A program made the translations under genes and the position numbers. From Nipponacmea schrenckii (taxonomy: Eukaryota > Mollusca > Gastropoda > Lottiidae), in the NCBI GenBank assembly GCA_030562195.1, contig CM060199.1, positions 15,396,338 to 15,460,337 on the forward strand: DNA of 64,000 nt, given 5' to 3'. This document shows, one piece after another, positions 52,201 through 63,700 of the stretch (position 1 is the stretch's first letter; every line of letters begins with the position of its first letter). The notes under the pieces are model-generated. The model did not search any database, was not told the DNA's origin, and was given only the letters and a program-made list of their open reading frames with translations.

Positions 52201-54486
52201 CCTGATGCGGTATATAATGTTGTAAGCCTATCTCTCAAGTTGTTAAAAAAACTGTTCTTTCTTTTTCTTTAGTTTTTGGATATGGGAATCTAGCATTGCT
52301 CAAACCAACTAGGCAAACTAGTCATTATGCCGGTGAACGATTTTCTTCAAAAGCTGTCGATGGAAATCTAAACACTGATAGCATCAACTGCTCTCATACA
52401 GGAAGTTCAACAGATACTCCAAATTGGTTGATTGTTGACTTGGAAGATCAATATGAAATTACAAGTATCGCTATCTTAGCAAAGGGTAACATTATTTAAT
52501 TATTAAGAATGTACAATACCTATTCCAAGTTTGTATTCTTAAAGGGACAGTATGTACATTCTTAATAATTTTCATTTTCCAAAACATAAATAGTAGGTGA
52601 AAATATTTCGTTTTTAAATATGATATTTTACATCCATGTATCTTCTTGATCAAGTTGTTTTTAAAGGTATAAACAATTATTGCACGTTTATTTTGCTTAA
52701 ATCCGTACTGTAGCTTTCTTACAACCGACAAAAAATAACAACAAGTTACAAGTAAATAAAGATTATTAAAAATCAACGGCAGGACCTTTTTTTAGTTAAA
52801 ACTTTCAGATAAGTTCAGTGGCACTAGATTTTAGTGTCAATCTTTCAAAAATGTAAGCGAAAACCTTCTACATGTATAACTTATTCCAGAAATCTCGTTG
52901 AATCTTTAAAAAAAATGTTTCTGTACAATAATTCAATATAATAGGCCTATCATGACCATGAAAATCGGTGGGTTCGTTTTGCCGCATTGCCCAACTCGCC
53001 GCATCGCCCAACTCGCCGCATCGTGCCCAACTGCTTATAAAAGACCTGTAAAACTGAGGTTTCTGATAAAATCTGTAATGGCGTCATTTGTTACACCTTA
53101 AACGAAATATTTTGTAATTTGTTGTCCCGCTGCAAGTGTTTTATTCATAATTTGGACCTGTTAGGAAAATTGAAACTGTAATATATCTGGAATAGAAAAA
53201 AAAAATCCAAACACAAATGATGATATATAAATCTTTAAAAAATAAAATTGCTTATAACTGACAAGAGTTATGTCCCTCTACTGCGTCATCCATGTGCTAG
53301 AAAAAATGGCAACTGAAAGTTTAAATCTTCTAAAGAGTAACTCAGAGTTATGAAGTGAGCAAAAATTCATAATTCTCATATTAGATGTGCCATATAATTC
53401 GGCAGTAGCTCAACCTCCACTGGTTCCAGATAAGTCACAGAATATCCTGGTGGATAAGACAGCGGCTGGAGTTGATTGGCACGATGCAGCGAGTTGGGCA
53501 ATGCGGCAAAACGAACCCACCGCATGAAAATCATGACATGTAAAACTGAAAGTACAGCACTATATTTTATCATAAAACTATAGTTCTGAATGGAAGGACG
53601 TAAAACGAATGATAGTCGATGCAATCGAGATTGTACATGGATAGGATTATCTTTCCTTACCTATACTAGGTGTAAATATGTGTCCAAACCGATCCATAGT
53701 ATGAGTGGGTAGGGTTGTAGCAGAGGGTTAGGCTTGTGTAGAATATTGTCTCCTTGTCTCCATGTTGACATGTTTCCCTGTCGACCGAATACACTTATAA
53801 ACCACATGCTATATTTCAATTTTAGATTATAGATTCTTCAATTTTACTGTTTCTGTTTGGCAATATGATCCTGGTCCTTATATTAAATATAACATGGTGG
53901 ATAGTGAATACTGTATTTGTGTCAAACACTCTACAAACTTTCCGACACTGATCTTGACAAATATAACATGTACGAAAATATGCTCGGGAAGATTTGTGTT
54001 GGTAGTTTTGAACAACCTAGAAGTTCTAATACTATGTGAATTAGAGATATTTGGTAATATCCACATTGGCTGTTCAAACACGTACTTATCTGGTAGGTGA
54101 AAATATAAATATAGATTTTGAAAATGGTTGTTTTAAATCAATGATTTGACCAAGAATATGGCTACCCACAAGTATTGAGCCATGATAAGAAAACTTTCAA
54201 ATACATGTATATAATTTTGCCTATTTTTATCTTCTTTATTCCAGAAATTAATATAAAGAATGTCGAAGGTAAACGTTCAGATCCACCAAATTGTCCACTC
54301 TTACCATATCAAGTTGCTAATGTATATGAGTGTATCCATCAATGTTTACAGATGAACAACTGTATAAGTTTAAATTATGGATCTAATTTAATCACTGGCA
54401 ATTGCCAATTAGTGGGATGTTTTTCACACCCAAAACAAGACTTTACTGTAGACAGTGTATGGAACTGGAGATATTTGTCACTTTAA
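49223..54486 (+). CDS. secreted F-type-lectin-like / PAN-domain protein, copy 1 (complete)
   Basis: Exons 49223-49292, 52273-52485, 53826-54092, 54245-54486; all phases join, giving 263 residues. Exon 1 is a signal peptide (MPFMWIKLVLLNLFGYW). Exons 2-3 form an F5/8-C/fucolectin fold: NLALLKPTRQTSHYAGERFS, AVDGNLNTD, PNWLIVDLEDQYEITSIAIL, FNFTVSVWQYDPG, and the family-typical end GRFVLVVL...VLILCELEIFG. Exon 4 is a Cys-rich PAN/apple-like domain (ECIHQCLQMNNCISLNYG ... GNCQLVGC). Family members are secreted and bind glycans or cell surfaces. The loop before NFTVSVW is shorter than in classical fucolectins, and I see no canonical H...R-x-D fucose-binding set, so sugar specificity is uncertain. 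A 2-kb foldback element in intron 1 and a MITE in intron 2 enlarge the gene. Confidence 0.9.
49430..49740. repeat. diverged tandem-core units in lectin intron 1
   Basis: ATGATCACACCAAATTTCATTCAAATCAGATGA-type blocks occur about every 100-130 bp, with AGTCAAGGGCAATAACTCAA near 49632. No terminal hairpin. Confidence 0.65.
49966..52013. mobile_element. 2-kb foldback element with very long inverted arms
   Basis: Left arm ATGGAAGACAATCCCTGCCA; right arm reads back the same. The inverted match is nearly continuous for about 480 bp (to GGTGCCTATACCA near 50440 and its partner near 51535), and weaker but recognisable to about 50690. The right half carries three to four extra tandem ~170-bp units (ATTGGCCATGAAGAGTCTTC, GGTCTGAAGGCGCCATGTGG, CCACCACCATCAGCGTGGAC). 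Flanks AAATATCT / AAATATCA suggest a 7-8 bp target duplication. No coding frame. The paralogous lectin intron at 60808-62364 lacks it. Confidence 0.85.
52966..53522. mobile_element. MITE with 9-bp target duplication (MULE-like)
   Basis: Terminal inverted repeats of about 40 bp starting CGGTGGGTTCGTTTTGCCGC and continuing ATTGCCCAACTCGC. The right end reads back the same, with one or two mismatches. A perfect 9-bp direct repeat CATGAAAAT flanks it (52957-52965 and 53523-53531). Nine-bp duplications are typical of Mutator-like elements. 557 bp, non-coding. The left end repeats the motif CAACTCGCCGCATCG. In lectin copy 1, intron 2. Confidence 0.88.
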
Positions 54487-56779
54487 TGCATTTCTTTGCA
54501 GTATTAGGCTTAAAGTTAAAGTTTTTCAAAATGAGATTTTGTTCTGGAAGATCCTTTAAACAATTTCACGAATTTCTAATCTTGAACAATAGCTGTACCT
54601 GCACACACGAATTAATGTTTCAAGATCTTGTTCAATGAGTGAGCATACTTTGATCTCTTAATAGTCTGTTGGAATAAGACCTCAAAGTCAAATTTGTACC
54701 AACATATACCAGTCTTTTGTTCAGCCTGTTGTTCTGCCAGTGTAGTCTGGTCTATGAACCGATATCCTAATATTCAAGTTGTATTGTACTGAAATTGAAA
54801 CACACTATAATGATGGTTGAAACCTTTTTCTGTATGTAATTTATAACAAATACCCTTAGAGCACCCTCTATATCATTAAACATAGATTATAACGTGACAT
54901 GCCACGACAAACTTGGAAATAGGACGGAAATCATACTTATTGCCCGGCACTTTAACCATCTTGAAATAGTATCCTGAGATACTTGTTAATATTGTATTTG
55001 AAAAGTTATAAACAGTCTTTGACTGGTGCCTCTTCTAGTGCTAAGTGCGTTTCACATATTCATTAAAGACAGTAACAACACATTATCTCCTGACTGGAGG
55101 GTAACCAGGTAAAACTAGTTCTTCCTCGTGGAAATTCGGCCGTCAGTTTCGATAATTCACATATTCTAACAGCATGTGAAGATTTCGATATAACTATATT
55201 GTTCATATTATTCAACAATTTGTGTGATCTGTATCCTTTGGCCTGTTAAGATTACAATCAAGCCCAATAACTTACAAGATAATACCATCACAGTTATCTT
55301 TCGTAGATTGCGTCCGTAAAAAATTTATATAAATATCCAAATCATCTTATTTCTTGGTAGAGGTCTCTTATAAGAAACGCTTTGTTAAAAAATGTTATAA
55401 CCACTATGGATGTGTCTCAACAGGGTAATAATTTATGACAGTTAAAGTTGAGAAGGCACTCCTTTGCAGAGATATTAGCATTATATGAAAAATTCTTTGT
55501 GAATAACACGATCAAAATCCACAACACAAGGTCGACTATGTTTACATCTTTACTATAAGACTTTTCAAGTTTAATCTTTTACTTTTATTTGGTATTTTTA
55601 TCATCAAGTATTTGGAGTCTAACTCAGATCATCACTTTCAGTAAAGTCAGAGACAATTTTATTCAACAGAAACGTCAGATTAGGCTATCTGCAATTACGT
55701 ATTACGAAGTAATCGAAGTAATCTGGAGCGACTATTATCAGCCGTGTCATCACTAGCAAAGTCAGATGGCCTTAACTTTTCTCTATGGTTTCTATAGCGG
55801 AAGGAACTAACATAATGCCCCCTGCTTCAAATTCGATATCATTGAAAACGTCGTCTGTGGTAGCCATTCGACCATCTACAATCGAGTGGACTGGATAATT
55901 GAACATGCAGTCGATTAATGTCAGAAGTAACAAGCATGAGAGAAGCCTATAATTGTACACGCCAATATTTTGTCCCAAACAACTTATTATAAATTAAAGT
56001 TTAATTGGCAAATTAGAGCATCAGCAAGTGCTTTTGATGTTGTATAGTGTGAAATTTGTTCAAGTGGTTTGACGAGAGATAGGATGCAGTCGACCACAGC
56101 ATTCAGTGTGCCGTTTTGTTTGCGAAAGGCTAAATTAGTTAAGTGGTTAAAGGGAGGAAACTCTATTTTAGTTAAAGTTGAGTTGAACCCAGTCCACCAA
56201 GTCTTTTTATCGGTCATTTACCCTCTATACCTCCTTTTGAAATTTCGTCGAAAGCTTTCCAATATGGCCAATACTTTGTTTCTGTACAAAAATTCATTAT
56301 TTCACAAAAATGAAATTATTGAACCGGCCAAAATGAAAGTAGACCACTAGCTTATCAACATCCGCTTGACTGTCACGGCACACACGATACAAACATCGCG
56401 TAACATCCTCATCATCACCTCCATGCATCACAATTTGCATTCTTTATACCAGCAGCAGTAGAGGCAGTAGCTGGGTAAATCATTACGAAGCCATTTTTCT
56501 ATTTCTTGGTCATAATAAGTCCATTCCTTACCAATGTACAATCTTTAATGCGTATTTTCATACAGTCTTTCAATAAAGCGAGTAAACATTCAAATAATGG
56601 TTTTTGGGTTTAGTGATGTTATCCCAATCGTACACTTTGCACGCGCGTGTCACACACCCATCACTGGCGCCGATGCCGTTCTTGGCTTATGTGTCAAAGT
56701 TCAATTTCCTTCAGTTTTGGTACAATCATTCAAAGACTCCGATAAAGTTAATTTCAGTTTATTCACAACGATTAACATC

Positions 56780-57219
56780 ACATTTGGACAATATAAGTAT
56801 ATATCCATCAGTTGACTTACCTGGTGTCATACCTATAGGCCCTACATCAAAATCACTCTAAAATCCAATAAATCCCCAAAATAAAGTAGTTAATCATAAA
56901 ACGCTTGAGCCATCCATCAAGCGATTTTCAAATCGTGTAAATATAAAGGGAAGTAACTCTAACATGTGGGTTTTCACGCGTCCTTGACCCCTACTGTTGA
57001 ATTGCACAATGATGTTCTTGCGTTGTTTTAAAAGACGCTTTTATTCTCAAACTGAATGGAATCATTGCTGGCTCACTTTTTTTTAAAATTCCGAATATAT
57101 TTTTATTGTGGCTTTTTAAAATTTGGTAAAGTGTGGGATGCATACTTATTTAACTAATAGTCAATATTAAACACAAATATAAGCCGTAGGACGAGTGTAT
57201 TCTAACGCCTATTATCCCT
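56780..57219. mobile_element. second copy of the TTAA MITE seen at 29341
   Basis: The right end CTAACGCCTATTATCCCT is followed by TTAA (57220-57223). The body matches 29390-29813 closely (TTGACTTACCTGGTGTCATA, AAAGTAGTTAATCATAAAAC, GGTTTTCACGCGTCCTTGAC, AGCCGTAGGACGAGTGTATT). The first ~50 bp, including the left inverted repeat, are missing or unrecognisable. Confidence 0.82.
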
Positions 57220-57548
57220 TTAACATTAGTTCCCACAGCTGGTCGCTGTTTCCTTTTTTTAGTCGTTAGTTAGAGTTATCTCCCTTATATCAATATTACC
57301 AAAAGAGTTATTTCCCTTATTAAAGCTGACCATAGAGGTCTCTATGAAGCTGACTGCTTCAGGGCTTAAAGGGGTGGTGTCTCACACAGTGGGATTGTAG
57401 GTTACATACAATTTCAAGGAACATTTTGATGTGAATTCATTTATTCAAATCGATTATGTTTATATAATGTTTATGTGCTATAGAGTTTCATGAAGCTGAT
57501 ATCTAAGGACTGAAGTTTGTGTGAACAGTGATGTTGTAAGAAAAGCTG

Positions 57549-57910
57549 AACAACATCATTGGACCTTGCTTTTTGTATGTGTGGTGGCGTGTCCGTCCAA
57601 TATCAAGAGAACCTTGTTTTCAGAAGATTCTCCATAAGCTTTGATGAAGTGCTCAAACAATTTATGGAACGTACCATTTGCATCAAACAACTTTTATGGC
57701 ACTTTGCTATCGATCCGGCTTGTGCTCCATTCATTAGTTCTTACTTCTGTGGAAAAATATAACATTGGAGGAATAAAATTTCCGGTGACACTCATGCAGA
57801 TTTCAACTGCAACTAGTTGCCCACGTTCAGCTGAAACAGGAGTTCCAACCTATCGGGGCAAAATGAATTTAATTCCATTTTACCCGGCAGTAGTAAATTT
57901 CGTTTTGCAC
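57549..57910 (-). pseudogene. decayed pogo/Jerky-type DDE transposase fragment
   Basis: The minus-strand translation reads VGTPVSAERGQLVAVEICMS, then TGNFIPPM, a stop, then a tract ending KVLLILDGHATTHTK. The blocks SAERG..V.V...S.TGN.IPPM and LL.LDGH are characteristic of DDE_1 (pogo/Tigger/Jerky) transposases, and the Asp of LDGH is the second catalytic residue. There is an internal TAA, more stops upstream, and no start or HTH region nearby, so it is dead. Only about 110 codons are recognisable. Confidence 0.82.
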
Positions 57911-59105
57911 CAGAGCACCACTATGACTTCTAGTATCACGACGTGATCTTTGTGGATAAAAACAAAAGACTGAAAACGTGGCTAAGTCAAACAGAATAAG
58001 ATACCATGGCCTAGTACCATTAGATTTGTTTGTTTTTTGTTTAGTCTTTGAACGCCAAATATATCAAAAGCCCCATACCTTAGACCAGTAAGGTCAGATT
58101 TTAGAATTTGGTGATAAAATAAATGATTATAAATGATAAATTACCTGAAAATCCCACCTAGAGACCTCTTATGTAAAGTCTTGAAAGTCCAAATGAAGAG
58201 TTCGGATGGATTTGTACGGAAGTCGTGAATAAAGGCAAATTCTTTATTGCCCCGAGGGTCCATATTGCCCAATTTCTACGATTCAACAAAGGGTAGTCTT
58301 TCTGTGTTTCAACCCATGATATGTAAGAATTTTCTGAATGTGTTGGTTTAAGAAAACAATATCTGGACTTAAAATACAGATTTGATGTCACCCTTTGTTT
58401 TTTGCGTACCAATATCCATCTTTAATATTGGACTCTAAATATTAGCCACTTGCCCATAACGAATGGGGATTAGTCTGACAACTACTCACATTAAATTCAC
58501 TCATACTTTATTCAGAGAACTAATCCAGGTTTCAAAATGTATAGTGTTCAATGTTACGTCCAATTAAAACTTAAAGTTTATCTTCAAATCCTTACTTTCA
58601 AATGAAAAAGATAATTAATTATTCATAAGGGCGAAATCTGTTAGCATCAATTAACGTTGTATTTCAAATCTTGTCAAATAAGCTTACCAATTGATAAATT
58701 AGGCGTTTTTCATTGTTATTTCGTGCATTCACAGGAAGGTCCATCTGTGTTTTATGGATAGTTCTGGTAAGATGTTAGCTGGGTATTTCCAACGTAATTA
58801 GGCCGATTATGAGTTAATTCGGGAATTATTAGACAAACTGACAAAGTTTTCCCATTCATTAGAACATCTTTACTTTTGATTTATATAAGTATTAAAGAAT
58901 CAAACAATGAAACTTTTTTCGAAACACTAGGTGCTGCCATATTGGTTGGTTCATTGTTATTGACACATAGCCTGAATATGGATGATTCTTGTACTAAAGG
59001 GCTTAAACGTTTTGATTTCAGGTTTGTTTGTAAATAAAACTCTAGTGAGTTTATAGTGAGCTGTTTTTTTTGTTAATCTGTATTTTAAGTTGGTTAATGG
59101 ATCTC

Positions 59106-59191
59106 AAGTTTGTCAATGCGTCTAATAATGACCGTATAACTCGGACCTTCGGTCCTCATCAACGGTCATTATTAGACTTATTGACAAACTT
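59106..59191. repeat. long hairpin
   Basis: AAGTTTGTCAATGCGTCTAA and TAATGACCGT at the left pair with ACGGTCATTATTAGAC and TTATTGACAAACT at the right. The stem is about 30 bp with few mismatches and the loop about 28 nt, which contains the small inner hairpin GGACCTTCGGTCC. It may be a minimal MITE; no target duplication was found. Confidence 0.75.
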
Positions 59192-60042
59192 TCGACCATG
59201 AACCTATACATAATATACTTATTACCGCCCTTGAAACAGCTACTGAAAATTTATCAGGGAAGTGGACGTATCTTCCTAGGCCACCAATAATAATTATTAT
59301 GACAGAAGTCGCTGTTTTTGATTAGGTTTAGTGGATGAATCTTCTGCCACACACATACATGTATTACTTGTACACAACCAATTGTCAATCAATCCTGAAT
59401 TGTGATAGCAGAATATGCTGAATAAATTATTGTTATATTTGTATAACTAACGAACGGGAGTCTCCACGCTCCGAATAACATGTTTCTTAGGACTAAGACA
59501 TGCGGCATTATTTAACAAATACATGTATAATCAATAAATCAATATCAAATAAATGACATTGCTCCCTTTCTCTGTATATGTGATTTATAAGGTTCGAATC
59601 CGTTCATAGAGGTGCAATAACAACAGGAAAAAAATATGAAAAACCCTCCATTTATCTCCATTTGTACAAATTATAGCATCGGTAAGATGCAGCTTCCGTA
59701 AATATAATCTTTTTGTACGTCTGTGAACCCTTTACTGCTTAAGTCTAAGGTTCGATTGTTTTTAAAGCATGTGAGATTTGGTCGGATAATGAGGCGCATC
59801 TTTCTGTCATTGAAGCGTTTTTAATTAAAATTTATGTTAAAATACTGGTTCAATAGTGGTTTTATTTAACTTGTGGCTTATTGACTATAAAAGTGTCCCT
59901 TATGATTTTCTATCGTATAAGACATTTATTCGTCTCCATTTACAGACAAAGTCGACGTATCCTTAGAACTGTAATATAAATTAATTATGATATTTTTTTT
60001 TCTTTAATAATCTACAGTTGTTTCTCAATGTGTTTTTCTTAA

Positions 60043-60183
60043 AGGGATACTATATTAGAATGAACATAAATAGGCAATAAGAACATTTTTCAATGGTTTG
60101 AACCTAGTGTAATAGCCTCAACTAAATAACAGAATCCAGTCCGATAAAATTATACTTGAAATATATATGTTTAATGTAATTCT
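60043..60183. mobile_element. 5' part of the lectin-promoter MITE family
   Basis: Starts AGGGATACTATATTAGAATG after TTAA (60039-60042). It continues ACAGAATCCAGTCCGATAAAATTATAC, like 46365 and 60366, but is truncated before the right end. Confidence 0.7.
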
Positions 60184-60365
60184 TATACGTGGATTCCTCG
60201 ACGACGTTCTTCATAAGACAATCGGTGTGAAACCAGTTTATAACTTGAAAATACTCACGAAATTGATGGTACTGTATGAAAAATACTTTAGTAATTTTTT
60301 CTGTTTTAAGAGATTGATTAATTATGATATATTTAATCTACAGTTTCTCTATCAGTTTTTCTTAA

Positions 60366-60632
60366 AGGAATACTATATTAGAATGAACATTAATTTCCAT
60401 TTTCAAAATCACCAATAACAATATATGCTTGTATTTAGATTTGGACCTACCTCGTTGTAATGAATGTTTAACAGAATCTCTCTAGTCCGATAAAATTATC
60501 CTTACAATATACATGTTAGTTTAATATAATTATCAGATTTATAACACCAGGAAAGTCCACAGACAAATATATACTTTAATTCGTTAAGTTTGAAAAGTTA
60601 TATTGTATGTCAATCTAAACGGTAGTGTAACT
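60366..60632. mobile_element. intact copy of the lectin-promoter MITE
   Basis: Left AGGAATACTATATTAGAATG after TTAA (60362-60365). The right end is next to TTAA (60633-60636), with a weaker inverted repeat. 267 bp. The body matches the split copy at 46365-49125 over its whole length. It lies about 105 bp upstream of the second lectin start codon, the same position as in copy 1. Confidence 0.8.
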
Positions 60633-60737
60633 TTAAATATAGATCTATACATGATACGTAGATATATAAACAGTTTCTGACATGTTAATACTTAAATTCC
60701 GAATATCATACTACACTGACTGAACCAATTCAAGAAT

Positions 60738-63700
60738 ATGCCGTTTATGTGGATAAAATTGGTTTTGTTAAATTTATTTGGATATTGGAATACGCAGGAA
60801 ATAATTGGTAAGTGATCAATATTTATGAATTTTAAAAACCTAAATTGTATTAAAAACTTTTTTTGTAACCCTGAGGTGAACATTTTGTGATACTTTCTGT
60901 AGTTTTTTTTGTTTTTTTATCAAAAGCTGTTTATTTTCACCAAGGTAATTTACTAAACACCTTTGTGGAAAATAAAGTTTTTCTTTAAAAAAAACATGAA
61001 TTATCACCTACATTTAATCCAAGGTGGAAATGTTTTTTTAAAAAAAAATATGGGAATTATCACATAACTGTTACTAGGTGAACATGTAAGCAGTCATTTA
61101 GGCACGCTTAGTTTTAAGCACACCTCATTTAGACACAGTACTTTAGGCACACGGTCAGATAAGCACTTGTCATTTAGGCACCATGTTATTTAGACACAGC
61201 TATTTAGGCACACTTTCAATTAGGCACATACTCAATTAGGCACACTCTTTTTAGGTACACTACAATTCATTATTCACTTTTAATTTTGAATGAAATGCGT
61301 TAATTTTGAATGAAAAACTTTGGTGAAAATAAGATGATTATTCTTTTAGTTTTTGAAAGCCCAAATGAAATGTGTCGTCACCCATGTCCGTCTGTGCACA
61401 ATTCTTGACGGATTTTGACGTTACTTTGTGCGTGAGTGTTCACAATCACCCAAGGGATGAACCCTATTGAAAATCAGCGAAATCAAACAAATTTTCTAAA
61501 AACGCATTCGATTTTAGCTGGTTAATACTCTGAAAAGCACAATTCTGGATGGATTTTGATGAAACATGCCATGAGTATTTGTTATCGCCCAAGGATGAAC
61601 CTTATGACATTTATACCATGGTATTTCTTTTTATCTTTTCGTTCTTTACACGGGTGCATAAGCGTGCTATAAGTCGTTTAAATGGATGTTATAGCACGAT
61701 TTATTCTGGAAATGTATTTAGAGAGAGGAGGGAACATATTTGTCAATCATGGTAGAGTAATTTATAGCACGTTTTCATTCGTTTACCGATGTAAAGGGTT
61801 CGCGCTTCGGGGTCGACGTTTGGACAAGGCTTTTTAATCGGTTTACGAATGTAAACGTGCTATAAATATGTCTGATTCTCTGACCGAATATCCCATCCAA
61901 ATCTCTAAGGAAGGGAAATGAAGGACCTACATATTTGTCGGCTATATATGGGTCACGTAGGAGCCTATGGTTCTTACATGAAAAGTCGACTCTTACATTT
62001 CAACTTAACCTTCAAATCACATGAGGTTAGACCCTTGATCCGATTTGAACTGGTTGACTTGGCTAGCAAAAAGATTCAGAATAATGAATAAAGGGGCTAA
62101 AACATATCAATACAGAGCTCAGTCTCAGTAAAGCCATTCATTACGTGATCGCGTATATCGACAGTCTCAACAAACTGTGTTGTGCGTGCATGTAGCCTTC
62201 TAATGTTTACAAAGTGGCGCAATTATGGTTGACTTAATTAAATTACCTTATGTTGAAGTATATTACTGCCATTAATTTAAAAGTATAATAGGTTGTAAAT
62301 AAAACTGATTACGCCCACTTATTATTACCTGAGCCTAAATTGTTCATAAAATTCAATTTTTTAGTTTTTGGATATGGGAATCTAGCATTGCACAAACCAA
62401 CTAGACAAACTAGTTATTATGGAGGTAACAGATTTTCTTCAAAAGCTGTCGATGGAAACCTTGACACTAATAACCTCAATTGCTCTCATACAAGAGCTCC
62501 ACAAGATACTCCAAATTGGTTGATGGTTGACTTAGAAGATCAATATGAAATTACAAGTATTGTTGTCTTATCAATGGGTAATATTATTTAATTATTCATA
62601 TTAAAAGAGCTTTTGTCATCAAAACACCGTATATTTGAGGTGAAAATATTACTACAATAATATGCTATTTATAGGCCTATTAATGTATCTTTTTGATCAA
62701 ACGGGAAAATAAAACGTTACAAAACGTTCAAAAAGTGGTTGCCAATTTAAATTATATTTATGTTTATCACGGGTTGATACTCCAACATAATCTCGTTAAT
62801 ATACATGATCACACCAAATTTCATTCAGATCTGACGAAAACTGTAGTCTTTATCACGTTCACAAGCTAATTTGAAAACCGTTCATCGAAAAATCGTCAAT
62901 ATCTCATTAAAATAAATGATCACACCAAATTTCATTCAAATCCAATGAAAACTGTAGTCTCTATCGCATTCACCAGCCAATTGTGGACGGACGGGCGGAC
63001 ATTATAATGTAAGCATATAAGAAAAATGTCTTTTTTGGTGATAAGCTGCTGCCAGGTGGCGTAAATTACTTTGCTTGATAAACTATCTAAAGCGGCTAAG
63101 AGAACACCGGGTTAAGGGTATTATAGTTCAAAACTGTGGAGGAAAACTGACGAGGGTTCAAATTAGTGTATCCTTAAACGTTTATATTTTCTGGGACCTG
63201 TTCGATTGATAGTACAAAACGACAATTCACAGAGTTGCCCTTCCTTGATATACTGAAAAATATAAAATAAGTGACCGTGTCTGCTTATGAAGAATGTCAG
63301 ATGGTAACTTCGAATTAACTCAGAGAAAGCCTGCAAGCCTTCGGAATGAAACGCCAACGAAAGGGCATGAGCAAGTAGGATACGTCCATGCTTTTTCTAT
63401 ACAGATTATAAGCCCAACTTGAAAAAATCAAAGGGGTGACAAAATATTAACGATATCTTACAAGATAATAATAAGGATGCAAGAGCAAAAAAAACTCACG
63501 TCCGGTCGAAGACAGAACTTCCGGTTTTATTTTATTTGACAATAGTTATTATTCTAAGGTCACCTATGAAGTCAAAATGTTTGTACCAATCCCAGTTCGT
63601 CTACATGCAAAGAGAATCGCAAAAAAAAAAAAAAAACGATAACAATACGTTTTCCACTAAATCATCGAAATACGTAAAAAATAATAATTACAACAAACAA

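Larger units (their letters stand above)
54487..60737. other. gene-poor spacer between the two lectin genes
   Basis: No convincing coding exon. It includes two small adjacent minus-strand frames (55772-55978 and 55987-56217, 68 and 76 codons) with no recognised domain. It also holds a TTAA-type MITE (56780-57219), a dead pogo-type transposase (57549-57910), a hairpin (59106-59191) and MITE copies at 60043 and 60366. The 3' UTR of lectin copy 1 lies at its start. A weak ATTAAA occurs near 55058. Confidence 0.6.

Noticed and set aside
55772..56217. Two adjacent minus-strand open frames (68 and 76 codons) as a gene
   Set aside because: No recognised domain, no convincing splice links and no codon-level support. 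Left as unassigned.
56597..56861. Overlapping frames thought to be the other end of the pogo transposase
   Set aside because: The position would be C-terminal to LDGH on the minus strand, but no family motif is recognisable there.
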